Shown here piece after piece: positions 54,383 to 63,833 of a DNA stretch of 64,000 nt. Both the position numbers and the translations under genes were made by a program. Every line of letters begins with the position of its first letter. Within the stretch, counting starts at the first letter, position 1. The notes under the pieces are model-generated. The model made no database searches and was not told the origin of the DNA. It saw only the letters and a list, made by a program, of their open reading frames with translations. The DNA is from Pedobacter sp. MC2016-24 (GTDB lineage: Bacteria > Bacteroidota > Bacteroidia > Sphingobacteriales > Sphingobacteriaceae), in contig NZ_JADFBX010000006.1 in the NCBI RefSeq assembly GCF_015223055.1, forward strand, positions 186,001 through 250,000, written 5' to 3'.

Positions 54383-55843
54383 ATGAAAATATCACATATA
54401 TTTCTAACGGCAGTTCTCTTAACAGGTTTTTCGTCCTGTAAGGATTTTTTAGATGTAAAGCCTAGCAATGCGGCAGATGCGGCAAATGCGATTCAAACAC
54501 CGGCAGATGCACAGGTTTTAATAGCTGGTTTAATGCGCAGCATGACCAGTTCAGATTATTATGGCCGGAATTTTATACTGTATGGGGATGCTAAAGGTGG
54601 AGATTTGACCATCGTGTCTCAAGGGCGCGGTCAGGATGTGCTCTATACCTTCAACCATTCTGCAACTTCAAATAACTACGGTGGTTTCTGGTCCCAGATT
54701 TACAGTTGTATTGCACAAACTAATTATTTGCTGGAGGGCATCGCGAAAATTCAGACAAATACTGCAACTAATACGTATGACACTTATAAAGGACAGGCCC
54801 TAACAGCCAGAGCACTCCTGTATTTTGACCTGGTTCGCCTTTATGGCAAATCTTATACAGATGACAAGACCGCATTTGGAGTACCCAGTGTCATCACAAC
54901 CCTGGGTACTGATGCTCAATCCTTAAGGAGTACTGTTGAGCAAAATTATACCCAGATTTTGATAGACTTAAAAGCAGCAGCTCCATTATTGCCCAAAACG
55001 AAACAAAACGGTTACATCAATTATTATGCGAATTTAGCCATCCAGGCAAGGGTTTATCTGACTATGGGCGATTACCCAAATGCACTAAAAGCTGCAGAGG
55101 AAGTAATCAATGCAACAAGCATTTACCCTGGATTGTATACCAATGGAGAATGGGTTGATTCCTGGAAATCGGCTTTTGGAAAAGAGTCCGTATTGGAATT
55201 GGGTATATATCCACTGGAAGGCGATTTAACAACTGCTTCATTGGGGGTTTACCTTCGGCGTAAGTCTGATGGCGGAAGCGCTGTCCTTGGTTTTTTTATG
55301 GCTAGTGATTACTTTATCAATAGAATCAAACAAGATCCGGCGGATGTAAGATTGGGCATCATGAGTTATGACGAAATCTCTAATACACGTTTGGGAGCCA
55401 TTTACAAATACAGCGGCAGTACAGCGCTTTTTGGGGATGGTAAGGGAAGTTCAACAGCGGTGAACATTAAGGTCATCCGTTTATCTGAAATGTACCTGAT
55501 TGCTTCGGAAGCGGCCTTACCTACAGATAAAATTAAAGCGGCTAACTACCTAAATGCCATCCGAAAAAGATCCCCGTCACTTGTACCTGCAACAAATCTT
55601 ACCATAAATATGGACATGATTCTGGACGAAAGGAGTAAAGAGCTGGTAGGGGAAGGACAGCGGTTTTTTGACCTGATCCGCTTGAATAAAAGTATCACTT
55701 TTAACGATGAAATAGCCGGTATTACACCGGCTTCAAGGCCAAAAACAATTGACAGGACTTTTAATAAAACAAGGCTGCCTATTCCGGATGCAGAATTGAA
55801 TGCCAATCCTGGGCTTAGGCCACAACAAAACGCAGGATATTGA
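54383..55843 (+). CDS. SusD/RagB-family nutrient-binding lipoprotein
   Basis: 486 aa, lipobox F-S-S-C (Cys19) followed by K-D-F-L-D-V-K-P-S-N, the common SusD N-terminus. TPR-like helices include A-L-T-A-R-A-L-L-Y-F-D-L-V-R-L-Y-G-K and the conserved I-K-V-I-R-L-S-E-M-Y-L-I-A-S-E-A. The C-terminus has R-S-K-E-L-V-G-E-G-Q-R-F-F-D-L-I-R and ends R-P-Q-Q-N-A-G-Y. It caps the SusC barrel and binds the ligand at the cell surface. Confidence 0.95.
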   Translation: MKISHIFLTAVLLTGFSSCKDFLDVKPSNAADAANAIQTPADAQVLIAGLMRSMTSSDYYGRNFILYGDAKGGDLTIVSQGRGQDVLYTFNHSATSNNYGGFWSQIYSCIAQTNYLLEGIAKIQTNTATNTYDTYKGQALTARALLYFDLVRLYGKSYTDDKTAFGVPSVITTLGTDAQSLRSTVEQNYTQILIDLKAAAPLLPKTKQNGYINYYANLAIQARVYLTMGDYPNALKAAEEVINATSIYPGLYTNGEWVDSWKSAFGKESVLELGIYPLEGDLTTASLGVYLRRKSDGGSAVLGFFMASDYFINRIKQDPADVRLGIMSYDEISNTRLGAIYKYSGSTALFGDGKGSSTAVNIKVIRLSEMYLIASEAALPTDKIKAANYLNAIRKRSPSLVPATNLTINMDMILDERSKELVGEGQRFFDLIRLNKSITFNDEIAGITPASRPKTIDRTFNKTRLPIPDAELNANPGLRPQQNAGY

Positions 55844-55850
55844 TTTTTTT

Positions 55851-55881
55851 GAGGGTGAATCAAAATATTTTGATCACCCTC
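55851..55881. terminator. Hairpin between convergent susD and ABC genes
   Basis: GAGGGTGA (55851-55858) pairs with TCACCCTC (55874-55881), and an inner palindrome TCAAAATATTTTGA extends the stem, with one bulged A. T-rich sequence lies before the hairpin on the plus strand but only ATCTTTAG follows, so termination strength is doubtful. Confidence 0.6.
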
Positions 55882-55897
55882 ATCTTTAGTGACACGA

Positions 55898-57640
55898 CTA
55901 CCTTCGTTCTCCAATCTGCTGGCGCCACATGGAATAGTATAAGCCTCTTTGCTCCAATAATTCATTGTGAGTTCCTGTTTCCGAAACCTGGCCTTTTTCC
56001 AATACGTAAATGGTATCGGCATGCATAATGGTAGATAGTCGGTGTGCAATCAATATCGTCATCTGAGCCCTGCTGTTTGATATTTGCCGGATGGTGCTGG
56101 TGATCTCCTCCTCTGTTAAGGAGTCTAAGGCCGATGTCGCCTCGTCGAAAATTAACAATCTTGGTTTTCTTAACAATGCCCTTGCAATAGATAATCTTTG
56201 TTTTTCCCCACCCGATAGCTTCATGCCATTCTCACCCAATATGGTATTTACGCCATGAGAAGCTCTGGAAATCAGCCCCCGGGCTGATGCTTTGTCCAAT
56301 GCTTCATCAATTTCATCCATTGTTGCCGAAGGGTTTACAAACAACATGTTGTCTTTTATTGATCCGGCGTATAATTGCGTATCCTGGGTCACAAAACCAA
56401 TTTGTCTTCTAAGTGGGTTATAACGAATTTGCGTGGATAAGACATCATTAAAGTAAATTTGTCCTCCTACTGGCACGTACAGGCCAACCAACAATTTAAC
56501 GAGGGTTGATTTTCCGGAACCGGACGGGCCAACAAAGGCTACGGTTTGTCCGGTATTTACGGTAAAGGAAATGTTGTCGATTGCATTGTAGTTGGCCGTC
56601 TTGTGTTTAAATACAACCTGCTCAAACCTTAGGCTCTCAAGCCTTCCAATTTCGATCGAATTATCCGGTCGCTGTTCCACAGGTTTTCGCATCAGCTTGT
56701 CGAAATTTTTAAGGGATGCATCCGCTTCGCGGTACAAGATAATCATGTTGCCGAGGTCTTGCAATGGATTGAATATGGCAGTAGAGATAAACTGCATGGC
56801 GATGAGTTCACCTACACTCAAAACTTTCCTGAAAATAAGCCACAGCAGAATAAACAGTACCGATTGCTTTAAAAAGTTTAGCATATTGCCCTGCAAAAAA
56901 GACAACACACTAACCTTTTTGGCTTTTAACATTTCCAGGTCAAATATTTTGAGCGTTTGCAGGTTTAAACGGCGAATTTCCGGAAACGTTAAGCCCAAAC
57001 TTTTGACCAGCTCGATATTACGTAAACTTTCAGTAATTACTCCGGCCTGGGCATCGGTTTGCCGATTGATAGATCGCTGTATCGCTTTAATCTTCTTAGA
57101 GATCAGCCCGGTTAAGGCCCCCAATAGCAACACCCCAACAAAAAACACCGGAACCAATAGCCAGTTTTTATTAATGCTGTACCAAAGCAGAAAACCTACG
57201 CCCACTAAAGAAGAAAACAAAATGTTGATGAAAGCGTTGATGAAGCGTTCGGCATCTGTTTTTACTTTTTGCAATACAGCAAGGGTAGTACCGCTCCGGC
57301 TCTCTTCAAATTCCTGAAAAGAAAGCCGGAGTGTTTGCTTTAGTCCATCATTAAAAATGTTCATACCAAATTTAGCCACAGCCTTTCTTGTGATGTATTC
57401 CTGTACTGATTTACAAAGTTTGGCCAGCACGGCTATACCAAATGCAAGCAGTAACCAGGAGAGTACTTCGCGGATTAGATCGTGTTCCGAGAGGTTGTTT
57501 TTATTGGTAGAATACTGATCGATGATCTTTCCGAAAATTACGGGATCCAATAAATTCAGCAATTGTGACGCGCCAGCCAGCAGGAGAGAAAAAAAGATTA
57601 AGGTACGGTGGGGTTTAAGGTATTTCCACAAGATATTCAT
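55898..57640 (-). CDS. ABC transporter, fused membrane and ATPase domains (exporter type)
   Basis: 580 aa. The N-terminal membrane domain (about 1-310) has six hydrophobic segments, the first at T-L-I-F-F-S-L-L-L-A-G-A. The C-terminal ATPase has Walker A G-P-S-G-S-G-K-S-T, a Q-loop (V-T-Q-D-T-Q), signature L-S-G-G-E-K-Q-R-L, Walker B L-L-I-F-D-E-A-T-S-A-L-D and an H-loop (I-A-H-R-L-S-T). It is a half-transporter that should dimerise, exporting lipid, peptide or drug-like molecules. It is a single gene, divergent from a small lipoprotein gene. The cargo is unknown. Confidence 0.95.
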   Translation of the reverse strand: MNILWKYLKPHRTLIFFSLLLAGASQLLNLLDPVIFGKIIDQYSTNKNNLSEHDLIREVLSWLLLAFGIAVLAKLCKSVQEYITRKAVAKFGMNIFNDGLKQTLRLSFQEFEESRSGTTLAVLQKVKTDAERFINAFINILFSSLVGVGFLLWYSINKNWLLVPVFFVGVLLLGALTGLISKKIKAIQRSINRQTDAQAGVITESLRNIELVKSLGLTFPEIRRLNLQTLKIFDLEMLKAKKVSVLSFLQGNMLNFLKQSVLFILLWLIFRKVLSVGELIAMQFISTAIFNPLQDLGNMIILYREADASLKNFDKLMRKPVEQRPDNSIEIGRLESLRFEQVVFKHKTANYNAIDNISFTVNTGQTVAFVGPSGSGKSTLVKLLVGLYVPVGGQIYFNDVLSTQIRYNPLRRQIGFVTQDTQLYAGSIKDNMLFVNPSATMDEIDEALDKASARGLISRASHGVNTILGENGMKLSGGEKQRLSIARALLRKPRLLIFDEATSALDSLTEEEITSTIRQISNSRAQMTILIAHRLSTIMHADTIYVLEKGQVSETGTHNELLEQRGLYYSMWRQQIGERR

Positions 57641-57759
57641 AAGCGGCTGATTAATATGCGATAAGGCATTTATACTAAAACTATTATTTTATTCCATTTG
57701 TTTTAATGAGTATATTGTAGTTAATAATTAACAAAATCACTTAAAATAATTGTTTAATC

Positions 57760-58242
57760 ATGAAAAAATCACCTCTTTACCTGGCATTATTGGCCATTCC
57801 TTTCGTGTATAGCTGCACGCAGACTGGCAATAAAAGTTCCGAAAAAGCCGATACAACAATCGCCAGCAAAACCGATACCTTATTTGAAAAACAGTGTTTT
57901 GTAGCAATAGATGGTAAAGATACCGCTGATCTGAAGCTTACTACCTCTGAAGGAAAAGTATCCGGAACGCTGGTTATCAATTATTTTGAAAAAGGAAAGA
58001 ATGACGGTCAGATTGAGGGAAAATATAGTGGAGATACTTTATTTGTAGATTATACCTTTAAAATTGGCAAGACTAATCAAACCATTTATAAAAACCCATT
58101 GGCTTTGTTGAAAAAAGACGGTAAGCTAATTCTGGGTGTAGGCCAGATCGAAACTACTTTAGGTCGTTCTTATTTTGCTAAAGACAAGCCTATTCGTTTT
58201 GATAAAGGACGTTTTACCTTCGAGCCCAAAGCATGTAAGTAA
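57760..58242 (+). CDS. Small lipoprotein of unknown function
   Basis: 160 aa with a lipobox V-Y-S-C (Cys19), followed by T-Q-T-G-N-K-S-S-E-K, a flexible S/T-rich linker, then a single compact domain (about 45-160) with repeated beta-strand patterns (V-S-G-T-L-V-I-N-Y-F, I-E-G-K-Y-S-G-D-T-L-F-V-D-Y). The layout resembles small lipocalin-like or heat-shock HslJ-like lipoproteins, but I see no decisive motif. It has its own terminator downstream. Confidence 0.75.
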   Translation: MKKSPLYLALLAIPFVYSCTQTGNKSSEKADTTIASKTDTLFEKQCFVAIDGKDTADLKLTTSEGKVSGTLVINYFEKGKNDGQIEGKYSGDTLFVDYTFKIGKTNQTIYKNPLALLKKDGKLILGVGQIETTLGRSYFAKDKPIRFDKGRFTFEPKACK

Positions 58243-58251
58243 ATAAGCGTG

Positions 58252-58305
58252 AATCTCGCCAATCTGTAAACCGTAAATAGTGCGGTGTAGCCAATTGGCG
58301 AGATT
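58252..58305 (+). terminator. Long-loop terminator between convergent genes
   Basis: A perfect 12-bp stem, AATCTCGCCAAT (58252-58263) with ATTGGCGAGATT (58294-58305), encloses a 30-nt loop. It lies between the small lipoprotein gene (plus) and the DUF4374 gene (minus). Confidence 0.7.
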
Positions 58306-58323
58306 TTCATCATTCCTGTTTGA

Positions 58324-59526
58324 TTACTTTAGCTTTTCTATCCGAAGGATGTAATCAATACCTCCGATAAATTCCACTCCCTTGGTCAATTGATCAGTAG
58401 CAGGATTGTATTGCCAGATGTAATCCCGGTCAGCGGCGTTTACCGCAATAAAAGCTTTTCCATCTTCCACAATAACTGCGTTAACCATACGCTCTCCTTT
58501 GTCTGCCGGTAAATCCAGTTTTTTGATCATAGAACCTGTTTTTACATCAATAATCCGGTAATAGTGGTCCGTATCGATAGATTCACCCGCTATTCTTGAT
58601 CTTACAATTGCTTTACCATTGCCAATATACCACATGGCAGGTGCTTTTTCACCGTTGGCAGCAGCAGAGAAATTGAAAAAGTAGGTAGGATCTATTTCTG
58701 TTGATCCGCTTTTGATGCGGTACATTGCAGAGTTGGATTTGTAATCATAAATATTAACAGGATCGCTGATGAAATAAAGGTCATTGTTTTCATCAATAAA
58801 TGAAGATGGTGCATAGACGCTGGAACCTCCCAGGCCATTGCTACGCGTTTCTTCTATTGATTTTTCAACGTTCATGCTGGTGTAGTCGATTACGGCCACA
58901 TAAGATTTTGGATATACAGGCATCTGAGGGTAGTTCGTCCAATCATTAGAGCCAAACCCATAGCCCAGGAAAATTTTGTTATTTCTGTATTCTGCAAAAC
59001 CTATATTGTAAACCTGAAATCCTGATGGAATGGCATTTAGCGTCAAGCGACCAATTTTTAAAGTCATTTTATCTACTTTAATGATGGCGTACCGTGCCTC
59101 ACCCTTACCTTCTCCAATGATAAGCAGGGTATTGTTGTCAACCCATGTATAGCTTGCCCAGCTTAACCATGAAAAAGGAATCTCTTTGTCTGTAATTAAC
59201 ACGCCATTCTCTACATGGTATTTCCCTAAGCGGCCGCTTCCGGCATTGGCATGGTAATAGAAACCATCCTTTTGAATCACATCCTGGGCATAAACTTTTC
59301 CAGTCATTTCAGCACCATTTCCCTTCAGACTGATGGTGCCACTTGTCAGGGAAGGGATACCGGAAATATAATAAGCAATATTTGGCCAGCTGCCAATGCA
59401 TAACACTGCGGAGTATTTTGTTCCTTCTTCAACATTGCCGGTATTTCTTTTTTCACATCCACTGATGCTGAAAAGTACCAGGAAAATGGCGATTAGTCTT
59501 AAGGATCTATGATTTATTCGTTTCAT
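58324..59526 (-). CDS. DUF4374-family lipoprotein
   Basis: 400 aa. A lipoprotein signal ends at S-I-S-G-C (Cys24). The mature protein looks like a beta-propeller with repeated blade-like strands (V-D-N-N-T-L-L-I-I-G-E-G-K-G-E-A, I-D-E-N-N-D-L-Y-F-I-S-D, V-E-D-G-K-A-F-I-A-V-N). This matches DUF4374, a family usually encoded beside TonB-dependent metallophore receptors in Bacteroidota. Here it lies 41 nt downstream of such a receptor on the same strand. It probably helps handle the ligand at the outer membrane; that role is inferred. Confidence 0.85.
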   Translation of the reverse strand: MKRINHRSLRLIAIFLVLFSISGCEKRNTGNVEEGTKYSAVLCIGSWPNIAYYISGIPSLTSGTISLKGNGAEMTGKVYAQDVIQKDGFYYHANAGSGRLGKYHVENGVLITDKEIPFSWLSWASYTWVDNNTLLIIGEGKGEARYAIIKVDKMTLKIGRLTLNAIPSGFQVYNIGFAEYRNNKIFLGYGFGSNDWTNYPQMPVYPKSYVAVIDYTSMNVEKSIEETRSNGLGGSSVYAPSSFIDENNDLYFISDPVNIYDYKSNSAMYRIKSGSTEIDPTYFFNFSAAANGEKAPAMWYIGNGKAIVRSRIAGESIDTDHYYRIIDVKTGSMIKKLDLPADKGERMVNAVIVEDGKAFIAVNAADRDYIWQYNPATDQLTKGVEFIGGIDYILRIEKLK

Positions 59527-59567
59527 TTGGACGTTATATTTTTATGATTTGATATCTGATGTATAGT

Positions 59568-61961
59568 TTACTGTATAAAGTATCTTAGCTTGAGGGAGAA
59601 TGATCTTCCCGGTTTTTGCAGTCTGAAATTGTCATAATTCAGCTGGTCTGTCAAATTTCTACACTCAGCAGAGATATTATATCTTCCGTTTTGGATGGAA
59701 TAGCTCAAAGCCGCATTGTGTACAAATTGTGTAGGAATATCAGATTTTCCGTTTGGATTCCCTTTGCTTTCCCAGGTCAGATAAAACCAATTGATGTATT
59801 GACTGAACCAATTGAACTGCAGCCTGGTGTTTTTTCCGATCAGGTCATTTTTACCAATCGTAAAGTCGGCATTTCCGAACAACCAGGGCTGATTTGGAAT
59901 TTTATTGTTGTAAGTGCCTGGAATATGATAAGATTCAGTTTGCCCATCCCTTGTCGTGTTGATTGCATTCTGATAGGTCATGTTCAAAGTGACAGAGAGC
60001 AATTGATCGTAATTGTAGCGGACTTCTGATTCGAATCCTGTGATGCGAACACTGGATTGGTTTTCATTTTTTAAGACGTTAGACCTTGCATCTGGTACAG
60101 GAAAGATGAAATCTTTTGCATTGCGGTAAAAACCGGATACCTCAATGAAGAATGAATTTTTGTCGATTCTGAATCCATAAAATGCGCCTATGTTGAAGTT
60201 GTTGCTGTTTTCTGGTTTCAGGTTTGGATTACCCTGAACATTTAATCCATCACCAAAAACTTCGTCCACTTCCTGTAAGCGGTAAGCATGCTCATAAGAA
60301 ACTTTGATCCCCAGTTCCGGGCTGAGTTTGTATCTCGATGCGATTCCATAGCCCCAATTATTGGAAGTCGTGTCCTGAGCAATATAAGCTCCACTGATAT
60401 ATTTGGCCCGGTTTAATCCAAGGTTATAATATTTTGCAAAAATGGTGTTGACTAATTTTCCTTCAAGAAGGTCCTGTTGATACGCCAATCCCACAATTTG
60501 TTTGTTGATTTTTCCAGGTAAACTGTCCCGCTCAACTTGTAAGGTATTGTAGTTTTCGTTTTTCAGGTGATCAAGCGTGTAATTCAGGTTTATGGAGTGA
60601 TTCGGACTGATCACATAGCTCATGTTGGCCATTGCATAGGTTCTTGGTCTTTTAATTACGCCGATGGTCTTAATCCCATTGCCCATTTCTGTATGACCAC
60701 TTTCAAACCAGGTATTGCCCCAGTCATATTTACCAAATAAGGTATCAATAGTTCTATATGTGTCTGCTGATCGCGCTGCAAATGCACTGATGTTTAGTCC
60801 TTTGGTGAAAATATTGTCTTTCTTGTAACGTATAGTCGCACTTTTTGCATAACTGGTCCTTGAAACTGTACCATAAACTATTTTTTGTTCAAACCCTGTT
60901 TGCAAATCCTGATGTGCTTCGTTGTACCCTCCGCCAATAAACAAAACATCCGCCCATTTTTTATTGGTAATACCAGCTTCAAGTTGTGCAAGTGCAGAGA
61001 AGTATTTGTCGTGAGTACGCTTCACATCTCCCTGCACATATTCCAGTGTATACAATTCCTCTTCAGGTATAAACGGATTTGTTCTTGGCCCGGTATTCAA
61101 TACATCTACACCCTTCATTTTGTAATTGTTATCAGATGAGTTCAGAAAACCACTGGCTTTTACAATTATTCCGGTTTTTTTATCAACCACCTGAGCGGTT
61201 AAGGCTGAGCGGTTGGTGTTAAATGAGCCATAGCTATGACTCACATCTAGATAATTGCTAACCTTTTGATTGGTGACAACATTTACCGCACCGCCCATAG
61301 CATCGGCACCCAGCTGTACAGGAACAACGCCCTTATATACTTCCAGCCTGTCTGCCAGGTTAACCGGTATATTGTTTAGTGACATAGCGCTACCCATAAC
61401 CTCCATCGGTATACCATCAATAAAGAATTTAACTTGTTTACCTGACAATCCATTGATGGAGAATTTAAAATCAGAACCTAAGCCACCTTGTTCACGGATT
61501 CTTACTCCAGTGCTACGGTTCAGAATCTGGTTCAGATCGGCGGTAGTATTGGCAAACTTTTTAGTGTCAATCGCGTTAACTGCAAATCCTGATTCCTTCA
61601 CTTGCTGAACCTTGGTCTTGCCGTCTATATTTACGTTGTTCAATTGCTGCCGGTCTGCCTTCAAGGCAAAATTAACTTTAACATCGCGATTGGCCAAAAC
61701 AGTGACTGATTTTGAGGTTTTGATATAGCCAACATAGGATACTGTCAAGGTATAAGTGCCAGGTTTGAGCTGGCTGATCTCAAAATAACCCTCATTATTT
61801 GTGGTAACACCATTCTTTGTACCTAGAACTAATATGGATGCTCCTGTAATGGCTTCGTCGCCATCTTTTACGTAGCCAGATATAACTGTTGAACTTTGAG
61901 CGGAGGCGCTGATTGATATTGCGCTGAATAAAAATAAGAGTAGAATTTTCCCGTATGACAT
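59568..61961 (-). CDS. TonB-dependent receptor, siderophore/metallophore type
   Basis: 797 aa. A signal peptide ends in I-S-A-S-A-Q. A CarboxypepD_reg-like domain (about 25-105; G-Y-V-K-D-G-D-E-A-I-T-G-A-S) is followed by a plug with L-N-Q-I-L-N-R-S-T-G-V-R-I-R-E-Q-G-G, F-F-I-D-G-I-P-M and L-E-V-Y-K-G-V-V-P-V-Q-L-G-A-D-A-M-G-G-A-V-N-V-V-T. A barrel follows, with N-P-N-L-K-P-E-N-S-N and the final L-K-L-R-Y-F-I-Q. The length and plug are of the FecA/siderophore type rather than SusC. No STN domain is present. It leads the operon with the DUF4374 gene. Confidence 0.93.
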   Translation of the reverse strand: MSYGKILLLFLFSAISISASAQSSTVISGYVKDGDEAITGASILVLGTKNGVTTNNEGYFEISQLKPGTYTLTVSYVGYIKTSKSVTVLANRDVKVNFALKADRQQLNNVNIDGKTKVQQVKESGFAVNAIDTKKFANTTADLNQILNRSTGVRIREQGGLGSDFKFSINGLSGKQVKFFIDGIPMEVMGSAMSLNNIPVNLADRLEVYKGVVPVQLGADAMGGAVNVVTNQKVSNYLDVSHSYGSFNTNRSALTAQVVDKKTGIIVKASGFLNSSDNNYKMKGVDVLNTGPRTNPFIPEEELYTLEYVQGDVKRTHDKYFSALAQLEAGITNKKWADVLFIGGGYNEAHQDLQTGFEQKIVYGTVSRTSYAKSATIRYKKDNIFTKGLNISAFAARSADTYRTIDTLFGKYDWGNTWFESGHTEMGNGIKTIGVIKRPRTYAMANMSYVISPNHSINLNYTLDHLKNENYNTLQVERDSLPGKINKQIVGLAYQQDLLEGKLVNTIFAKYYNLGLNRAKYISGAYIAQDTTSNNWGYGIASRYKLSPELGIKVSYEHAYRLQEVDEVFGDGLNVQGNPNLKPENSNNFNIGAFYGFRIDKNSFFIEVSGFYRNAKDFIFPVPDARSNVLKNENQSSVRITGFESEVRYNYDQLLSVTLNMTYQNAINTTRDGQTESYHIPGTYNNKIPNQPWLFGNADFTIGKNDLIGKNTRLQFNWFSQYINWFYLTWESKGNPNGKSDIPTQFVHNAALSYSIQNGRYNISAECRNLTDQLNYDNFRLQKPGRSFSLKLRYFIQ

Positions 61962-62054
61962 TTTTTAATAAGTGTAAAATTTGCAAACTCCGGCAAATAT
62001 AGCTTATTTAGACTTATTATGAATTGTATAAGGGAAATATTATTATTTACTTTA

Positions 62055-62522
62055 TTATCCACAATCAAAAGCAGTTTCACGCTTGATTTCCTTCAATACA
62101 AAACTACTGTTCAAATTGGAAATGGTAGAAAAAGAGGAGAGGTGCTTCATTACAAAGTCATGGTAGTCATTTACATCCCGAACGGCTATTTTCAATTGAT
62201 AATCGTTACTTCCTGCAATGCAAAGTACTTCTAGTACTTCTTTGTAACTGGTGATCGTTTCTTCAAACGCTTTTAATGTTTGTAAACTTTGCTGTTTCAG
62301 CGTTACGGTACATAAAACCAGCAAATGTTTGCCTAGTTTTTCCCGGTTTACCAGGGCTACATATTTCTCAATGTAGCCTTCATGTTTTAAGCGCTTGATG
62401 CGCTCATAAGTTGGTGAGACGCTTAATCCAATCAGTGCAGCAATATCTTTTGCAGCCATGGATGCATCGCTTTGTAAGAGATTTAAAATTTGCGAATCAA
62501 ATGTGTCTAATTTGTCTGTCAT
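62055..62522 (-). CDS. Lrp/AsnC-family transcriptional regulator
   Basis: 155 aa. The N-terminal helix-turn-helix (D-S-Q-I-L-N-L-L-Q-S-D-A-S, then S-P-T-Y-E-R-I-K-R-L) is followed by a RAM domain (V-L-C-I-A-G-S-N-D-Y-Q-L-K-I). It is divergent from the histidine decarboxylase gene across 147 bp and is the likely local regulator, perhaps sensing histidine or another amino acid. The TBDR/DUF4374 operon continues in the same direction 93 nt downstream and could share its control. Confidence 0.92.
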   Translation of the reverse strand: MTDKLDTFDSQILNLLQSDASMAAKDIAALIGLSVSPTYERIKRLKHEGYIEKYVALVNREKLGKHLLVLCTVTLKQQSLQTLKAFEETITSYKEVLEVLCIAGSNDYQLKIAVRDVNDYHDFVMKHLSSFSTISNLNSSFVLKEIKRETAFDCG

Positions 62523-62624
62523 CGAAATATCCTGTAAACTTGAGAATTACCGTCTTAATCCGTAAAATAAATTGCAAATATATATATTATGAGTAATAAT
62601 TACTGCTTTCTATTAAATGGAACT

Positions 62625-62666
62625 TATAAATATTTGTTTGAGTTAACTTTGCCGTATAAATATTTG
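62625..62666 (+). promoter_or_regulatory. Direct repeat TATAAATATTTG and -7 element upstream of histidine decarboxylase
   Basis: TATAAATATTTG occurs at 62625-62636 and 62655-62666, 30 bp apart. A TAACTTTG -7 match (62644-62651) sits between them, 18 nt before the ATG. The paired copies around the promoter suit binding of the divergent Lrp-type regulator. Confidence 0.5.
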
Positions 62667-62669
62667 AAT

Positions 62670-63827
62670 ATGGATACCAAACTTAATTTTGCTGATGGAG
62701 AAAGACTCCATACTTATATGAAAAAGGCGGAAGAACGCGCTAAGTATTTTATCGGCTATCCAATAGCACAGGATTTCGATTATTCGGAGCTTTATCCTCT
62801 GCTTAAATTTCCATTGAACAATATTGGTGACCCGCTTGTAGAATCTACCTACGACTTAAACTCCCGGTCACTCGAACAAGAGGTGCTGCAGTTTTTTTCA
62901 GCGCTATTCAATGCTCCTCAGAATAACTGGTGGGGATATGTAACCAATGGAGGTTCTGAAGGAAATCTGTACAGTTTATATGTTGCAAGGGAATTGTATC
63001 CCAACGGAATTGTATATTATTCAGAAGCTACCCATTATAGTGTTCAAAAGAACATTCAATTGTTAAACCTGCGTAGTATTGTGATCAGTACACAGGAAAA
63101 TGGAGAAATGGACTATGACGATTTACGTCAAATGGTTCAGATGCACAGGGACCAGCCTGTAATTATACTGGCCAACATTGGTACTACCATGACCGAAGCT
63201 AAAGATGACCTGCAGAAAATTCAGGCAATTTTGAAGCAAATGGCCATCAAAAATCATTACATCCATTGTGATGCCGCTTTGGCTGGGACCTATAGTGCTT
63301 TATTGGATTTAAAACCAGGTTTTGATTTTACTTATGGTGCAGATAGTATCGCCATCAGCGGTCATAAATTTATCGGTTCGCCAATCCCTTGTGGAATGGT
63401 ATTGGTTAAAAAGAATTATAAAGAACGGATCGGAAAAGCAATACCTTATATTGGCACGGTTGATACGACTATTACGGGTAGCAGAAACGGACATAGCCCT
63501 GTGTTTCTATGGTATGCAATTAAGAAACTGGGTAGGGAAGGATTAAGGCAGCGGGCTTTAGATTGCTTAAATATGGCGGCCTATGCTGTAAATCAATTGA
63601 ATGAAATTGGTGTTGAAGCATGGAGAAACCCTTCTGCATTAACCATTGTGTTTCCTGAACCCTCACTTGCGCTTCGTCAACGTTGGCAAATCGCTACCGA
63701 GGCTGGCCGTAGTCATATCATTTGTATGCCTGGTGTAACCAAGACACAAATTGATCAATTCGTTGATGAACTGGAGGCAGAGCTTATCGGAAATACTGAT
63801 TTAATTGCTCAGGAAGCGCTTGCTTAA
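62670..63827 (+). CDS. hdc: Pyridoxal-phosphate-dependent histidine decarboxylase
   Basis: 385 aa from the ATG at 62670. A start at 62589 would add 27 residues and cross the promoter-like element, so it is rejected. It is a group II PLP decarboxylase: W-W-G-Y-V-T-N-G-G-S-E-G-N near residue 90, the H-C-D-A-A-L-A-G loop, and the PLP Lys in I-S-G-H-K-F-I-G-S-P-I-P-C-G, which is characteristic of bacterial histidine decarboxylase. The length agrees with that family (about 380 aa). It converts histidine to histamine and CO2. Some siderophores, such as acinetobactin, use histamine, and a metallophore-type receptor lies nearby, but no biosynthesis cluster is seen in the window. Direct assay would be needed to separate histidine from other amino acids. 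Confidence 0.88.
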   Translation: MDTKLNFADGERLHTYMKKAEERAKYFIGYPIAQDFDYSELYPLLKFPLNNIGDPLVESTYDLNSRSLEQEVLQFFSALFNAPQNNWWGYVTNGGSEGNLYSLYVARELYPNGIVYYSEATHYSVQKNIQLLNLRSIVISTQENGEMDYDDLRQMVQMHRDQPVIILANIGTTMTEAKDDLQKIQAILKQMAIKNHYIHCDAALAGTYSALLDLKPGFDFTYGADSIAISGHKFIGSPIPCGMVLVKKNYKERIGKAIPYIGTVDTTITGSRNGHSPVFLWYAIKKLGREGLRQRALDCLNMAAYAVNQLNEIGVEAWRNPSALTIVFPEPSLALRQRWQIATEAGRSHIICMPGVTKTQIDQFVDELEAELIGNTDLIAQEALA

Positions 63828-63833
63828 ACCTGG

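Noticed and set aside
55546..56049. 167-aa minus-strand frame spanning the susD end and the ABC gene end
   Set aside because: It crosses a convergent terminator-like hairpin and overlaps two well-supported genes.
56592..57317. 241-aa open frame on the plus strand inside the ABC transporter gene
   Set aside because: The minus-strand frame has all ABC motifs. The plus-strand translation is low-complexity and Ser/Lys/Leu-rich without any domain.
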